From Bradyrhizobium ottawaense (GTDB taxonomy: Bacteria; Pseudomonadota; Alphaproteobacteria; Rhizobiales; Xanthobacteraceae), in NCBI RefSeq assembly GCF_900099825.1, contig NZ_LT629693.1:5095001-5159000 (forward strand): a stretch of DNA of 64,000 nucleotides, written 5' to 3'. The position numbers and the translations under genes were made by a program. The notes under the pieces were generated by a model, which searched no databases, was not told where the DNA came from, and was given only the letters and a program-made list of their open reading frames with translations. Below are positions 8,273 through 16,230 of the stretch, in pieces (the stretch's first letter is position 1; each line of letters starts with the position of its first letter).

Positions 8273-8968
8273 ATGACGATCTTCAGACTGAAGCAAATCG
8301 CCTCGACTTCGATGCATGCGGCGGCCGGCGCCATGCATTGGAATTACGACCGCGCCGAACTGATCGCCGACGGCGTCGTGCATGTCATCGGCATCTGCCT
8401 CGGCCTGGTGGCTGCCACCGCCCTGATCGTGCTGGCGGCCGTTTACGCCAGTGCGACCGACGTTGCCGCGGTGTCGGTCTATGTCGCGGGGCTGCTGGCG
8501 ATGCTCGCCATGTCGGCGACCTATAATCTTTGGCCGGTGTCGCGGGCCAAATGGGTACTGCGGCGGTTCGATCATTCGGCGATCTATCTGTTGATCGCCG
8601 CGACCTATACGCCGCTGATCATGGAATTGAAGGACAGCACGTTTGCGATCGCGCTGCTGATCGGGGTGTGGTGCATCGCGATTGTGGGGATCGTGCTGAA
8701 ACTGACGCGGCCGGGACGATACGACCGCACCGCCGTCGGCCTCTATCTCGCCTTGGGCTGGAGCGGGGTGATGCTGTACGATCAGGTCGTGAAGGCGCTG
8801 CCGAGCCTGGCGCTGGGGTTCGTGGTCGCGGGCGGCGTGCTGTACAGTCTCGGCGTGATCTTCCACGCCTGGCAGCGGCTGCGATTCCAGAATGCGATCT
8901 GGCACGGCTTCGTCTTGCTAGGCGCGGCCTGCCACTATACGGCTATCCTCGATGTGGTTCTGACGTAG
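8273..8968 (+). CDS. Hemolysin III (PAQR) family membrane protein
   Basis: 231 residues from ATG 8273, preceded by GGAAGG. Seven hydrophobic segments are visible. The family hallmarks are present: 'DRAELIADGVVHVIGICLG' near the start with the conserved His, 'RRFDHSAIYLLIAATYTP' with the Asp-His pair, and a C-terminal 'FHAWQRL...NAIWHGFVLLGAACHYTAI' with two conserved His. In PAQR proteins these residues bind zinc. Despite the name most bacterial members are not shown to be hemolysins. It precedes the SDR gene by 23 bases and may be co-transcribed with it. Confidence 0.88.
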   Translation: MTIFRLKQIASTSMHAAAGAMHWNYDRAELIADGVVHVIGICLGLVAATALIVLAAVYASATDVAAVSVYVAGLLAMLAMSATYNLWPVSRAKWVLRRFDHSAIYLLIAATYTPLIMELKDSTFAIALLIGVWCIAIVGIVLKLTRPGRYDRTAVGLYLALGWSGVMLYDQVVKALPSLALGFVVAGGVLYSLGVIFHAWQRLRFQNAIWHGFVLLGAACHYTAILDVVLT

Positions 8969-8991
8969 AAAAAATAAGGGAGCGAACGGCC

Positions 8992-9789
8992 ATGCAGGTG
9001 ACCGGCAAAGTCGTGGTTGTCACGGGTGGCGCCAACGGCATCGGCAAGGCGATGTGCGAAGCCTTCCATCGGGCCGGCGCCGCCAAGGTCGTCGTCGCCG
9101 ATATAGATCCGGCAGGCTCGCGCGCCGTCGCCACCCCGATCGGTGGGGCCGCCTTCAAATGCGATGTCGGAAAGGAAAAGGACATCCTTCACGTCATCGA
9201 GGAAACCGAAAATCAGTTCGGCCCGATCGCGCTGTTCTGCTCCAATGCCGGCATCGGCGGCGGCTTCGATCCGCTGTCGAGCAACGCGGGCGGAACCTCC
9301 GACGAACCCTGGTCGCGAAGCTGGGCCGTTCACGTGATGGCGCATGTCTATGCCGCACGCCACCTGATCCCGCGCATGAAGGCGCGCGGCGGCGGCTATT
9401 TCCTCAACACGATTTCCGCGGCCGGCCTGCTGTCGCAGGTCGGAAGCCCGGCCTATTCAACCACCAAACATGCGGCGGTGGGCTTTGCGGAAAATCTCGC
9501 TATTTCGCACAAGGACGATGGCATCAAGGTTTCAATCCTGTGCCCGCAGGGCGTCGATACCGCCATGCTGCGCTCGATCCCGAAAGGTCCGCAATCCGGT
9601 GACGGCGATCTGACGCCGGAGCAGGTGGCGCAGGATGTATTGGCCGGCCTGGAGCAGGAGACGTTCGTGATCCTTCCGCATCCCCAGGTGCTGGGCTACA
9701 TGCGCAAGAAGACCGAGAATTACGACCGCTGGATCGCCGGGATGGCGAAGATCCAGGCCAAGATGCGGGAAGCTTACGGGAAGTCGTAG
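8992..9789 (+). CDS. Short-chain dehydrogenase/reductase
   Basis: 265 residues; ATG 8992 follows GGGAGCG. Rossmann NAD(P) motif 'VVVTGGANGIGKA' (TGxxxGxG) is at the N-terminus, then 'FCSNAGIGGG' (NAG), 'NTISAAGLLSQVGSPAYSTTKHA' giving the catalytic Ser and YxxxK, and 'CPQGVDTAML'. An acidic residue after beta-2 ('VVADID') suggests NAD rather than NADP. The substrate is unknown. The gene is followed directly by a palindromic repeat that may act as its 3' end. Confidence 0.88.
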   Translation: MQVTGKVVVVTGGANGIGKAMCEAFHRAGAAKVVVADIDPAGSRAVATPIGGAAFKCDVGKEKDILHVIEETENQFGPIALFCSNAGIGGGFDPLSSNAGGTSDEPWSRSWAVHVMAHVYAARHLIPRMKARGGGYFLNTISAAGLLSQVGSPAYSTTKHAAVGFAENLAISHKDDGIKVSILCPQGVDTAMLRSIPKGPQSGDGDLTPEQVAQDVLAGLEQETFVILPHPQVLGYMRKKTENYDRWIAGMAKIQAKMREAYGKS

Positions 9790-9790
9790 G

Positions 9791-9869
9791 CGTAGCCCGG
9801 ATGAGCGAAGCGATATCCGGGAACTTCGCAAGACCGACCCCGGATGTCGCTGCGCTCATCCGGGCTACG
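9791..9869. repeat. imperfect palindromic repeat, 'CGTAGCCCGGATGAGCG' family
   Basis: The left arm GTAGCCCGGATGAGCGAAGC and right arm GCGCTCATCCGGGCTAC are inverted complements and could form a long hairpin. It sits between the convergent SDR and decarboxylase genes, where it could stop transcription from both sides. A relative of the same family lies at 38644-38784, where the GCGAAGC tip is replaced by a 43-bp module. Confidence 0.85.
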
Positions 9870-9877
9870 CAGTGATC

Positions 9878-11494
9878 CTAGCTCTTCTTCGCGTACAGCA
9901 ACGGCACCGCCGAATCCACCATCACCTCGATCAGGCTGACGCCATCATACCCGAGGCCGCGCTTGAGCGCGCCCGCCAGTTCCGATGCCTTGCTGACGCG
10001 TACCGCGTCGCAGCCCATACCCTCCGCGAGCTTGACGAAATCGATGCCGGGCAGTTCGAGACCCGGCACATTGCGCACCTGCATCACCTGGCTGAACGAG
10101 CGCATCGCGCCGTAGCCGGAATTGTTGATGACGACGACGGTCAGCGGCAGCTTGCGTTGCGCCGCGGTCCACAGCGCCTGGATCGAATACATCGCCGAGC
10201 CGTCGCCGATCAGGCAGACGGTGCGCACGCCGGGCCGTCCCAGCGCCATGCCGACCGCAGCCGGCAGACTCCAGCCGAGGCCGCCGCTTGCCATGGTGTA
10301 AAAGCTGTCCTGGCCGCGCATCGACATGAATTTTTGCATCGCCGGACGGTGCGACGGGGCTTCCTCCACCAATGCGGCATCATCAGGCATGGCGTGGAAC
10401 AGCGCGTCCAATAAATATTCGACCGGGATCGGATCGGCGGCGGATGGTTTTGGCGGCAGCACGCGGCCGGCGGGTGCGGTGCGCTTGGTCTCGGGCAGCA
10501 GGTCGAGCAGCAACGTGAGCGCCGGCTTCATGGTCGCGACGATGCTGGTGCCTGATGGCGTCACGGCGGCGGCGGTCGGATCGTCGGTGATCTGGAACAG
10601 CGTGGTTTCGCCGTCGAAGATCGAGGCGTGGCCCTCGACGTGGAACGTAAACACCGGCGCACCGATCACGACCACCAGGTCATGCGCGCGCAGCGCGTCC
10701 GACAGTTGCCCCGGCGAGGCGTGCAGGAAGCCCGCGAATTGCGGATGCCGTTCCGGGAACGAACAACGCGCGGAGAATGGGCTGACCCACACCGCGGCTT
10801 TTGACTTCTCCGCCACCCGCACCATCAGGTCGACGGCTTGCGCGCGGTCGACGCCGGGGCCGATCACCAGGGCAGGGTGTTTTGCGGCTGTCAGCGCCGC
10901 GGCCAGTGACTTCATCGCGGCCGGATCGGGGCCCAACTCGCGGCTGACCTGGCGGGCTTCGACCGGCTGCGCCGGCCGTGTCCAGTCGTCGATCGGCACC
11001 GAGACGAAGGTCGGTCCGCACGGCGGCTGCATCGCCACGTAATAGGCGCGCGCGATCGCGGATGGTACGTCCTCGGCGCGCGCCGGCTCGACGCTGTATT
11101 TGACGTAAGGCCGCGGAAATTCCGACGCGCGCTCGGCCTGGAGGAACGCCTGCAGCGGCAGGATCGAGCGCGCCTGCTGGCCGGCCGTGATCACCAGCGG
11201 CGTCTGGTTGCGGTGCGCGGTGTAGATATTGCCGAGCGCATTGCCGACGCCGGCGGCCGAATGCAGGTTGACGAAGCCGGCATTGCGGGTCGCCTGCGCA
11301 TAGCCGTCGGCCATGCCGATCACGGAGGCTTCCTGCAGGCCCAGCACGTAGTCGATGTCGTCAGGCCAGTCGCTCAGGAACGGCAGCTCGGTCGAGCCGG
11401 GATTGCCGAAGACTTTTTTGACGCCGAACGCGCGCAGCAAGGCGAAGGTGGCGTCCTTGACGGTGGTGGAGGCTTTGGCTGGCTTTTTGGACAA
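9878..11494 (-). CDS. mdlC: Benzoylformate decarboxylase (ThDP enzyme)
   Basis: 538 residues with the three ThDP-enzyme domains. It aligns in order with the Pseudomonas putida enzyme: 'VFGNPGSTELPFL' (Ser34, equivalent to Ser26), 'LGLQEASVIGMADGYAQ' (Glu55 for Glu47), 'NLHSAAGVGNALG' (His78 for His70) and 'VIGAPVFTFH' (His285 for His281), so the residues that catalyse benzoylformate decarboxylation are all present. The ThDP-binding 'GDGSAMYSIQALWTAAQ...NNSGYGAMR' motif is in the C-terminal third. The expected reaction is phenylglyoxylate to benzaldehyde and CO2. It is separated from the MaoC/CoA-transferase operon by a palindromic repeat, so co-transcription is uncertain. No mandelate dehydrogenase or benzaldehyde dehydrogenase is adjacent, so a related 2-keto acid substrate is possible. 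Confidence 0.8.
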   Translation of the reverse strand: MSKKPAKASTTVKDATFALLRAFGVKKVFGNPGSTELPFLSDWPDDIDYVLGLQEASVIGMADGYAQATRNAGFVNLHSAAGVGNALGNIYTAHRNQTPLVITAGQQARSILPLQAFLQAERASEFPRPYVKYSVEPARAEDVPSAIARAYYVAMQPPCGPTFVSVPIDDWTRPAQPVEARQVSRELGPDPAAMKSLAAALTAAKHPALVIGPGVDRAQAVDLMVRVAEKSKAAVWVSPFSARCSFPERHPQFAGFLHASPGQLSDALRAHDLVVVIGAPVFTFHVEGHASIFDGETTLFQITDDPTAAAVTPSGTSIVATMKPALTLLLDLLPETKRTAPAGRVLPPKPSAADPIPVEYLLDALFHAMPDDAALVEEAPSHRPAMQKFMSMRGQDSFYTMASGGLGWSLPAAVGMALGRPGVRTVCLIGDGSAMYSIQALWTAAQRKLPLTVVVINNSGYGAMRSFSQVMQVRNVPGLELPGIDFVKLAEGMGCDAVRVSKASELAGALKRGLGYDGVSLIEVMVDSAVPLLYAKKS

Positions 11495-11518
11495 CTGCTT
11501 GCGTCCTCGGAGTTATGC

Positions 11519-11600
11519 CGTCATTCCGGGATGGTCCGAAGGACCAGACCCGGAATCTCGAGATTCCGGGTTCGATGCTTCGCATCGCCCCGGAATGACG
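11519..11600. repeat. palindromic repeat, 'CGTCATTCCGGG' family
   Basis: The ends CGTCATTCCGGG and CCCCGGAATGACG are inverted complements, with a second internal palindrome 'CCCGGAATCTCGAGATTCCGG'-like in the middle (split here: CCCGGAATCT / AGATTCCGGG) and the sequence TTCGATGCTTCGCATCG. The same unit recurs at 56876-56951. It lies in the 116-base gap between the MaoC-type gene and the decarboxylase gene. Confidence 0.9.
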
Positions 11601-11610
11601 GGGGAGCACC

Positions 11611-12471
11611 TCACCACGTCGCCGTGCCCTTCATGGTCGGCTGTCCCTGGGCATTCGCGGTCCACAGTTCCATGCCGGCGGCGGTGTCGTTGGCGTTGAC
11701 GGAGAATTCGCTGCCTTCGAACAACGGCTGCAGCCCGCGGTAGCTGAATTTCTTCGGCGGCTTGCCGCCGTGAAGTTTTGCCGCGAATTCGACGATCAAG
11801 GCGGCTTGCAACGGGCCGTGGAAGACCAGGCCCGGATAGCCTTCGACCTTGGTGACGTAATCGCGGTCGTAATGGATGCGGTGGCCGTTGAAGGTCAGCG
11901 CGGAGTAGCGAAACAGCAGCACGGGATCGCTGACTCTGATTTCGCGATGTTTTGCCACCGGCGCCGGCGGGGGCGCCTTGGCCGCCGGCGCGGCGCCGCC
12001 CATGTCGCGATAGACCAGGTCCTGGCGCTCGCGGATCGCCATGCCGCGCGGCGTCGTGATGATATGTTCGACCGAGACGAAGCACAGCACGCCGGTCGAG
12101 CCGGTCTTGATCGTCACATCGGTGATGCGCGAGGTGCGCTTGCTGTCGTCGCCGACGCGCAGCGCGTCGAAAAATTCCAGCTCGCCGCCGGCCCACATCC
12201 GGCGCGGCAGCGGCACCGGCGGCAGAAAACCGCCGCGAGTCGGGTGGCCGTCGGGGCCGAGCATCGACATCGGAAACACCGGCTGCGCCAGGCACCAATG
12301 CGTGGTCCAGGGCGCGGCGTCGCCGGTCTTGGGCTCACCGATATCCTGAAACAGCGTGGCGCGCAGCCCCTTCACCAGGTGCGCGGTGACGATGTCGGAC
12401 GCTTCCGTGGTCTTGCCGATCCACTGGCGCAAATGATCGAGGTCGAGTTTTTCGGCGACAGCTTCGGTCAT
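11611..12471 (-). CDS. MaoC-family / mesaconyl-C4-CoA hydratase-like dehydratase
   Basis: 286 residues. The N-terminal half is a FAS1-like dehydratase domain with 'THWCLAQPVFPMSMLGPDGH' and 'GELEFFDALRVGDDS'; the C-terminal half holds the hydratase-type hot-dog motif 'ALTFNGHRIHYDRDYV' (Asn/His/Asp) and 'GYPGLVFHGPLQAALIVEF'. This domain pairing is that of mesaconyl-C4-CoA hydratases and related (R)-specific acyl-CoA hydratases. Its ATG overlaps the stop of the upstream CoA-transferase by four bases, so the two are coupled, and an acyl-CoA dehydrogenase lies upstream of both. Together they suggest activation, oxidation and hydration of a short organic acid; the substrate is not determined. 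Confidence 0.8.
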   Translation of the reverse strand: MTEAVAEKLDLDHLRQWIGKTTEASDIVTAHLVKGLRATLFQDIGEPKTGDAAPWTTHWCLAQPVFPMSMLGPDGHPTRGGFLPPVPLPRRMWAGGELEFFDALRVGDDSKRTSRITDVTIKTGSTGVLCFVSVEHIITTPRGMAIRERQDLVYRDMGGAAPAAKAPPPAPVAKHREIRVSDPVLLFRYSALTFNGHRIHYDRDYVTKVEGYPGLVFHGPLQAALIVEFAAKLHGGKPPKKFSYRGLQPLFEGSEFSVNANDTAAGMELWTANAQGQPTMKGTATW

Positions 12472-13598
12472 GATTGGTTGCTCCGGGCGCGGGCCGTCTT
12501 CGGCAGTTCAACATGTTCGCCGATCGCCGGCACGGCGCCGTAGTGGCGCTCCTCGCCGACGAAGATCGCGGCGGGCGCGGCATAGTTGATCTTGCCGTTC
12601 GGCGTATCGACCTCGATGCGGCGCAGATGCGGGTGCACCGCGAGGTCGGCCATGGTGTTGACCTCGGCAAACGCAATGTCGGCGTCATCAAGCCGCTTCA
12701 AGAGATCGACGCGGTTCATGGTGGCAAAACGGTCGGCGACGGTCTTGTCTGTCAGCGCGCGGTTGCGCACGCGTTCGACCATGTTGGAAAAGCGCGGATC
12801 ATCAGGCAGATCAGGCTGGTCCAGCACGTCGGAACACAGCTTCTTCCATTCGCGCTCGCTCTGGATCGAGATCAGGATGCCCTTGCCGTCCTTCGAATTG
12901 AACACGCCGTAGGGCGCGATCGAGGGATGCGCCAGCGCCATCCGCTTCGGCGGATTGCCGGCCTCGGAATTGATCAGCGGCACCGCCATCCAGTCGGCCA
13001 TCACGTCGAACATCGAGATCCGGATATCGGCGCCCTTGCCGGTGCGGCCGCGCCCGATCAGCGCCTCGAGGATCGCGGCATGCGCGGTGGCGCCGGTCGA
13101 GATATCGACGACGGAGATGCCGACCCGCGACGGGCCTTCCGGGCCGCCGGTGATCGAGGCGAGGCCACTCTCGGCCTGGATCAAGAGGTCATAGGCCTTG
13201 CGGTCGGCATAGGGGCCAGAGTCGCCATAGCCCGAGATGGTGCAGCAGATCAGCGCCGGATAATCCTTGCGCAGCCGTTCCAGCGAGAAGCCGAGCTTGT
13301 CCATCGAGCCCGGCTTGAGGTTCTGCAGCAGCACGTCCGCGCTTGCGATCAGCTCTTCCAGCGCGGCGCGCCCTTCCTTGGTGGCGAGGTCGATCACCAC
13401 GGAGTTCTTGCCGCGGTTGAGCCAGACGAAATAGCTGCTCTGGCCTTTGGCGGCGGCGTCATAGCCGCGGGCAAAGTCGCCCTCGGGGCGTTCGACCTTG
13501 ATGACATGGGCGCCGGCATCGGCCAGCCGCGAACTGCAGAATGGTGCTGCGACAGCCTGTTCGACGGCGACGACGATCAATCCTTCTAGCGGCAACAT
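12468..13598 (-). CDS. CaiB/BaiF class III CoA-transferase
   Basis: 376 residues. Family features are 'LADAGAHVIKVERPEGDFAR' near the N-terminus, 'SSYFVWLNRGKNSVVIDL', 'GYGDSGPYADRKAYDLLIQA' carrying the probable catalytic Asp (Asp137) in the YDLLIQ motif, and 'ISMFDVMADWM'. These enzymes move CoA between carboxylic acids through an aspartyl-CoA intermediate. It lies between the acyl-CoA dehydrogenase (nine-base gap) and the MaoC-type hydratase (four-base overlap) in one operon, so it probably activates the acid used by the other two. Itaconate-, mesaconate- or methylsuccinate-type acids are plausible but not shown. Confidence 0.88.
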   Translation of the reverse strand: MLPLEGLIVVAVEQAVAAPFCSSRLADAGAHVIKVERPEGDFARGYDAAAKGQSSYFVWLNRGKNSVVIDLATKEGRAALEELIASADVLLQNLKPGSMDKLGFSLERLRKDYPALICCTISGYGDSGPYADRKAYDLLIQAESGLASITGGPEGPSRVGISVVDISTGATAHAAILEALIGRGRTGKGADIRISMFDVMADWMAVPLINSEAGNPPKRMALAHPSIAPYGVFNSKDGKGILISIQSEREWKKLCSDVLDQPDLPDDPRFSNMVERVRNRALTDKTVADRFATMNRVDLLKRLDDADIAFAEVNTMADLAVHPHLRRIEVDTPNGKINYAAPAAIFVGEERHYGAVPAIGEHVELPKTARARSNQS

Positions 13599-13607
13599 CT
13601 GATGTTC

Positions 13608-14771
13608 TCAGTAGGAGCGGGGCATGCCGAGCACATGCTCGGCGACGTAGGACAGGATCAGATTGGTCGAGATCGGCGCCACCTGATACAGCCGGGTTTC
13701 GCGGAACTTGCGCTCGACGTCATATTCTTCCGCGAAGCCGAAGCCGCCAAAAGTCTGCACGCAGGCATTGGCGGCATCCCAGGCCGCATCGGCCGCCAGC
13801 ATCTTGGACATGTTGGCCTCGGCGCCGCAATCGAGCCCGGCCTCGTATTTGCGGGCGGCGTCCTTCACCATCAATTCGGCGGCGCGCATCTGCGCGTAAG
13901 CCTTGGCGATCGGGAACTGGACGCCCTGGTTCTGGCCGATCGGGCGGCCGAACACCACGCGCTCCTTGGCGTAGGCGGTGGATTTCGCCGTGAACCATTT
14001 GGCGTCGCCGATGCATTCCGACGCGATCAGGATGCGCTCGGCGTTCATGCCGGACAGGATGTAACGGAAGCCCTTGCCCTCGTCGCCGATCAGGTTTTCG
14101 GCCGGCACCTTCATGTCGGTGAAGAACACTTCCGTGGTGGCGTGGTTCATCATGGTGCGGATCGGGCGGATTTCGAGGCCGTTGCCCTTCGCCTCGCGCA
14201 TGTCGACGATGAACACCGACAGACCATCGGTGCGCTTCTTGGCGTCTTCCTTCGGCGTGGTGCGCGCCAACAGGATCATCAGGTCGGAATGTTCGGCGCG
14301 GCTGGTCCAGATCTTCTGGCCGTTGACGATGTAGTGGTCGCCGTCGCGGCGCGCGACGGTCTTCAGCGACGAGGTGTCGGTGCCGCTGGTCGGCTCGGTG
14401 ACGCCGAACGCCTGCAGCCGCAATTCGCCGCTGGCGATCTTCGGCAGCCACTTCGCTTTCTGGGCGTCGTTGCCGTGCCGCAGCAGCGTGCCCATGGTGT
14501 ACATCTGGGCGTGGCAGCCGCCGCCGTTGCAGCCGGCGCGCTGGATCTCTTCGAGGATCGCGGCCGCGGCCGACAGTTTCAACCCGGCGCCGCCATATTC
14601 CTCGGGGATCAGCACCGAGAGGTAACCGGCTTCCGTCAGCGCGTTCACGAACTCCTTCGGGTAGGCCATCTGGCGGTCGAGCTTGCGCCAGTATTCGCCC
14701 GGAAACTGGGCGCAAAGCTTGGCGACGGCGTCGCGGATGTCGTGGAATTCGTCGGTTTCGTGCTGGGTCAT
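13608..14771 (-). CDS. Acyl-CoA dehydrogenase
   Basis: 387 residues with the normal three-part ACAD fold. Visible motifs are 'LIPEEYGGAGLKLSAAAAIL', the FAD-contacting 'FGVTEPTSGTDTSSLKT', 'YIVNGQKIWTSRAEHSDLM', 'MNAERILIASECIGDAKW' with a Glu in the place used as catalytic base by many short-chain family members, and 'VQTFGGFGFAEEYDVERKFR'. It would oxidise an acyl-CoA to its 2-enoyl form, passing electrons to ETF. It is first in the operon with the CoA-transferase and MaoC-type hydratase. The gap 14772-14930 upstream holds no gene. Confidence 0.88.
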   Translation of the reverse strand: MTQHETDEFHDIRDAVAKLCAQFPGEYWRKLDRQMAYPKEFVNALTEAGYLSVLIPEEYGGAGLKLSAAAAILEEIQRAGCNGGGCHAQMYTMGTLLRHGNDAQKAKWLPKIASGELRLQAFGVTEPTSGTDTSSLKTVARRDGDHYIVNGQKIWTSRAEHSDLMILLARTTPKEDAKKRTDGLSVFIVDMREAKGNGLEIRPIRTMMNHATTEVFFTDMKVPAENLIGDEGKGFRYILSGMNAERILIASECIGDAKWFTAKSTAYAKERVVFGRPIGQNQGVQFPIAKAYAQMRAAELMVKDAARKYEAGLDCGAEANMSKMLAADAAWDAANACVQTFGGFGFAEEYDVERKFRETRLYQVAPISTNLILSYVAEHVLGMPRSY

Positions 14772-14930
14772 CGGGGAGACGGGTCAACCATGTGAGAGGG
14801 GAGTTCGACCGCCCGCATGGGCTGCGGGGGCGAACGCGAAGGGAGCGTTCAGCCCTTTTCTTGGTAGATCGCGCCGGCCGTTGCAACGCCTATTGTCCCG
14901 CCAACCTGCATGGCTCTGGCGCGGGCCATG

Positions 14931-16205
14931 TCAGGCCGGAATGCGAACCGGCAACTGCTCGATGCCCCGGACGAAGCTGGAATAGACCCGCTTCGGCTCG
15001 CCGACCACCTCGATGCGGTCGAAACGCTTGAGCATTTCCTGCCACACGATCTTCAGTTGCAGCTCGGCGAGCCGCATGCCGACGCAACGGTGAATGCCGA
15101 AGCCGAACGACAGATGGGTGCGGGGCCGGGCGCGGTCGATGATGAACTCTTCCGGCTTCTCGATGCCTTCCTCGTCGCGGTTGCCGGAGACGTACCACAT
15201 CACGACCCGGTCGCCCTTTTTGATCTTCTTGCCGTTAAGTTCAGTGTCGACCAGCGCGGTGCGGCGCATATGGGCCAGCGGGGTCTGCCAGCGGATCACT
15301 TCCGGCACCATGGTGTCGATCAAATCAGGATTGTCGCGCAGCTTCTGGTACTGGTCGGGATGTTCGTTCAGCGCCAGCACCGAGCCGCTCATGGTGTTGC
15401 GGGTGGTGTCGTTGCCGCCGACGATCAACAGGATGATGTTGCCCATCAGGTTGTCGGGGTCCATGTGCCGCGTCGCGTCGCTGTGCGCCATCATGGATAT
15501 GAGGTCGTTGCGCGGCGGCGCATTGACGCGCTCGTTCCAGAGTTTGGTGAAATAGGCCGCGCATTCGTCCATTTCCTGGCGGCGCTGCTCGGCGGATTCG
15601 ACGACGCCGCTCTTCGGCAGTGCGGTCGAGACGTCCGACCATCGCGTCAGCTTGCGGCGCTCCTCGAACGGAAAGTCGAACAGCGTTGCCAGCATCTGCG
15701 TGGTCAGCTCGATCGACACCCGCTCGACGAAGTTGAAGGTCTCGTTGCGCGGCAGGTTTTCGATCACCTTGATGGCGCGCTCGCGGATCAGTTTGGCGAG
15801 TTCGTCCAGATGCGTCGGCGTGAACATCGGCGACACGGTCTTGCGCTGCGACGAATGCTTCGGCTGGTCCATCGCAATGAAGCTTGGGTAGTCGTAGCCC
15901 GGCGGAACGTCGCGGATCGAGATGCCGCCCAACGTGGAGTCGGACGAGAAGATGCCATGGTTGGTGTCGACATGCATGATGTCGTTGTATTTGGTCACCG
16001 ACCAGTAGGGCTCGATCGGCGCATTGGTGCAGTAATGCACCGGCTCTTCCTTGCGCAGCCGCTCGAACCACGGCCACAGCGTGTCGTTCTGGAACAGCTT
16101 TGGCGCACCGGGATGAAAATCCTTCAGCGGCGTGGAATAGGCTTCCTCGCGCGCGGCGCGCAGAAGCTCGGTCCTGTCGGCCCTGATTGATGTCTGGACG
16201 TTCAT
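14931..16205 (-). CDS. Cytochrome P450, CYP153 family (second of tandem pair)
   Basis: 424 residues. The heme-binding loop 'FGFGIHRCVG' places the axial ligand at Cys374; the I-helix is 'LLIVGGNDTTRNTMSGSV', the ExxR is in 'VPEVIRWQTPLAHMRRTAL', and 'DRVVMWYVSGNRDEE' follows. The strings PVHYC, PYWSVTKYNDIM, LTTQMLATLFDFPFEERRKL and IRWQTPLAHMRRTA match CYP153, soluble class I P450s that hydroxylate the terminal carbon of alkanes, fatty acids or terpenes and need a ferredoxin and reductase. Neither partner is in the window. It is very similar to its neighbour at 16231-17502, 25 bases upstream, so the pair is a tandem duplication in one transcription unit. Confidence 0.88.
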   Translation of the reverse strand: MNVQTSIRADRTELLRAAREEAYSTPLKDFHPGAPKLFQNDTLWPWFERLRKEEPVHYCTNAPIEPYWSVTKYNDIMHVDTNHGIFSSDSTLGGISIRDVPPGYDYPSFIAMDQPKHSSQRKTVSPMFTPTHLDELAKLIRERAIKVIENLPRNETFNFVERVSIELTTQMLATLFDFPFEERRKLTRWSDVSTALPKSGVVESAEQRRQEMDECAAYFTKLWNERVNAPPRNDLISMMAHSDATRHMDPDNLMGNIILLIVGGNDTTRNTMSGSVLALNEHPDQYQKLRDNPDLIDTMVPEVIRWQTPLAHMRRTALVDTELNGKKIKKGDRVVMWYVSGNRDEEGIEKPEEFIIDRARPRTHLSFGFGIHRCVGMRLAELQLKIVWQEMLKRFDRIEVVGEPKRVYSSFVRGIEQLPVRIPA

Positions 16206-16230
16206 CTGATCATCCCGGGGATGTTAGGGG

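Noticed and set aside
11153..11494. Naming the 9878-11494 enzyme acetolactate synthase
   Set aside because: The benzoylformate decarboxylase Ser, Glu and both His residues are all in place, which acetolactate synthases do not share.
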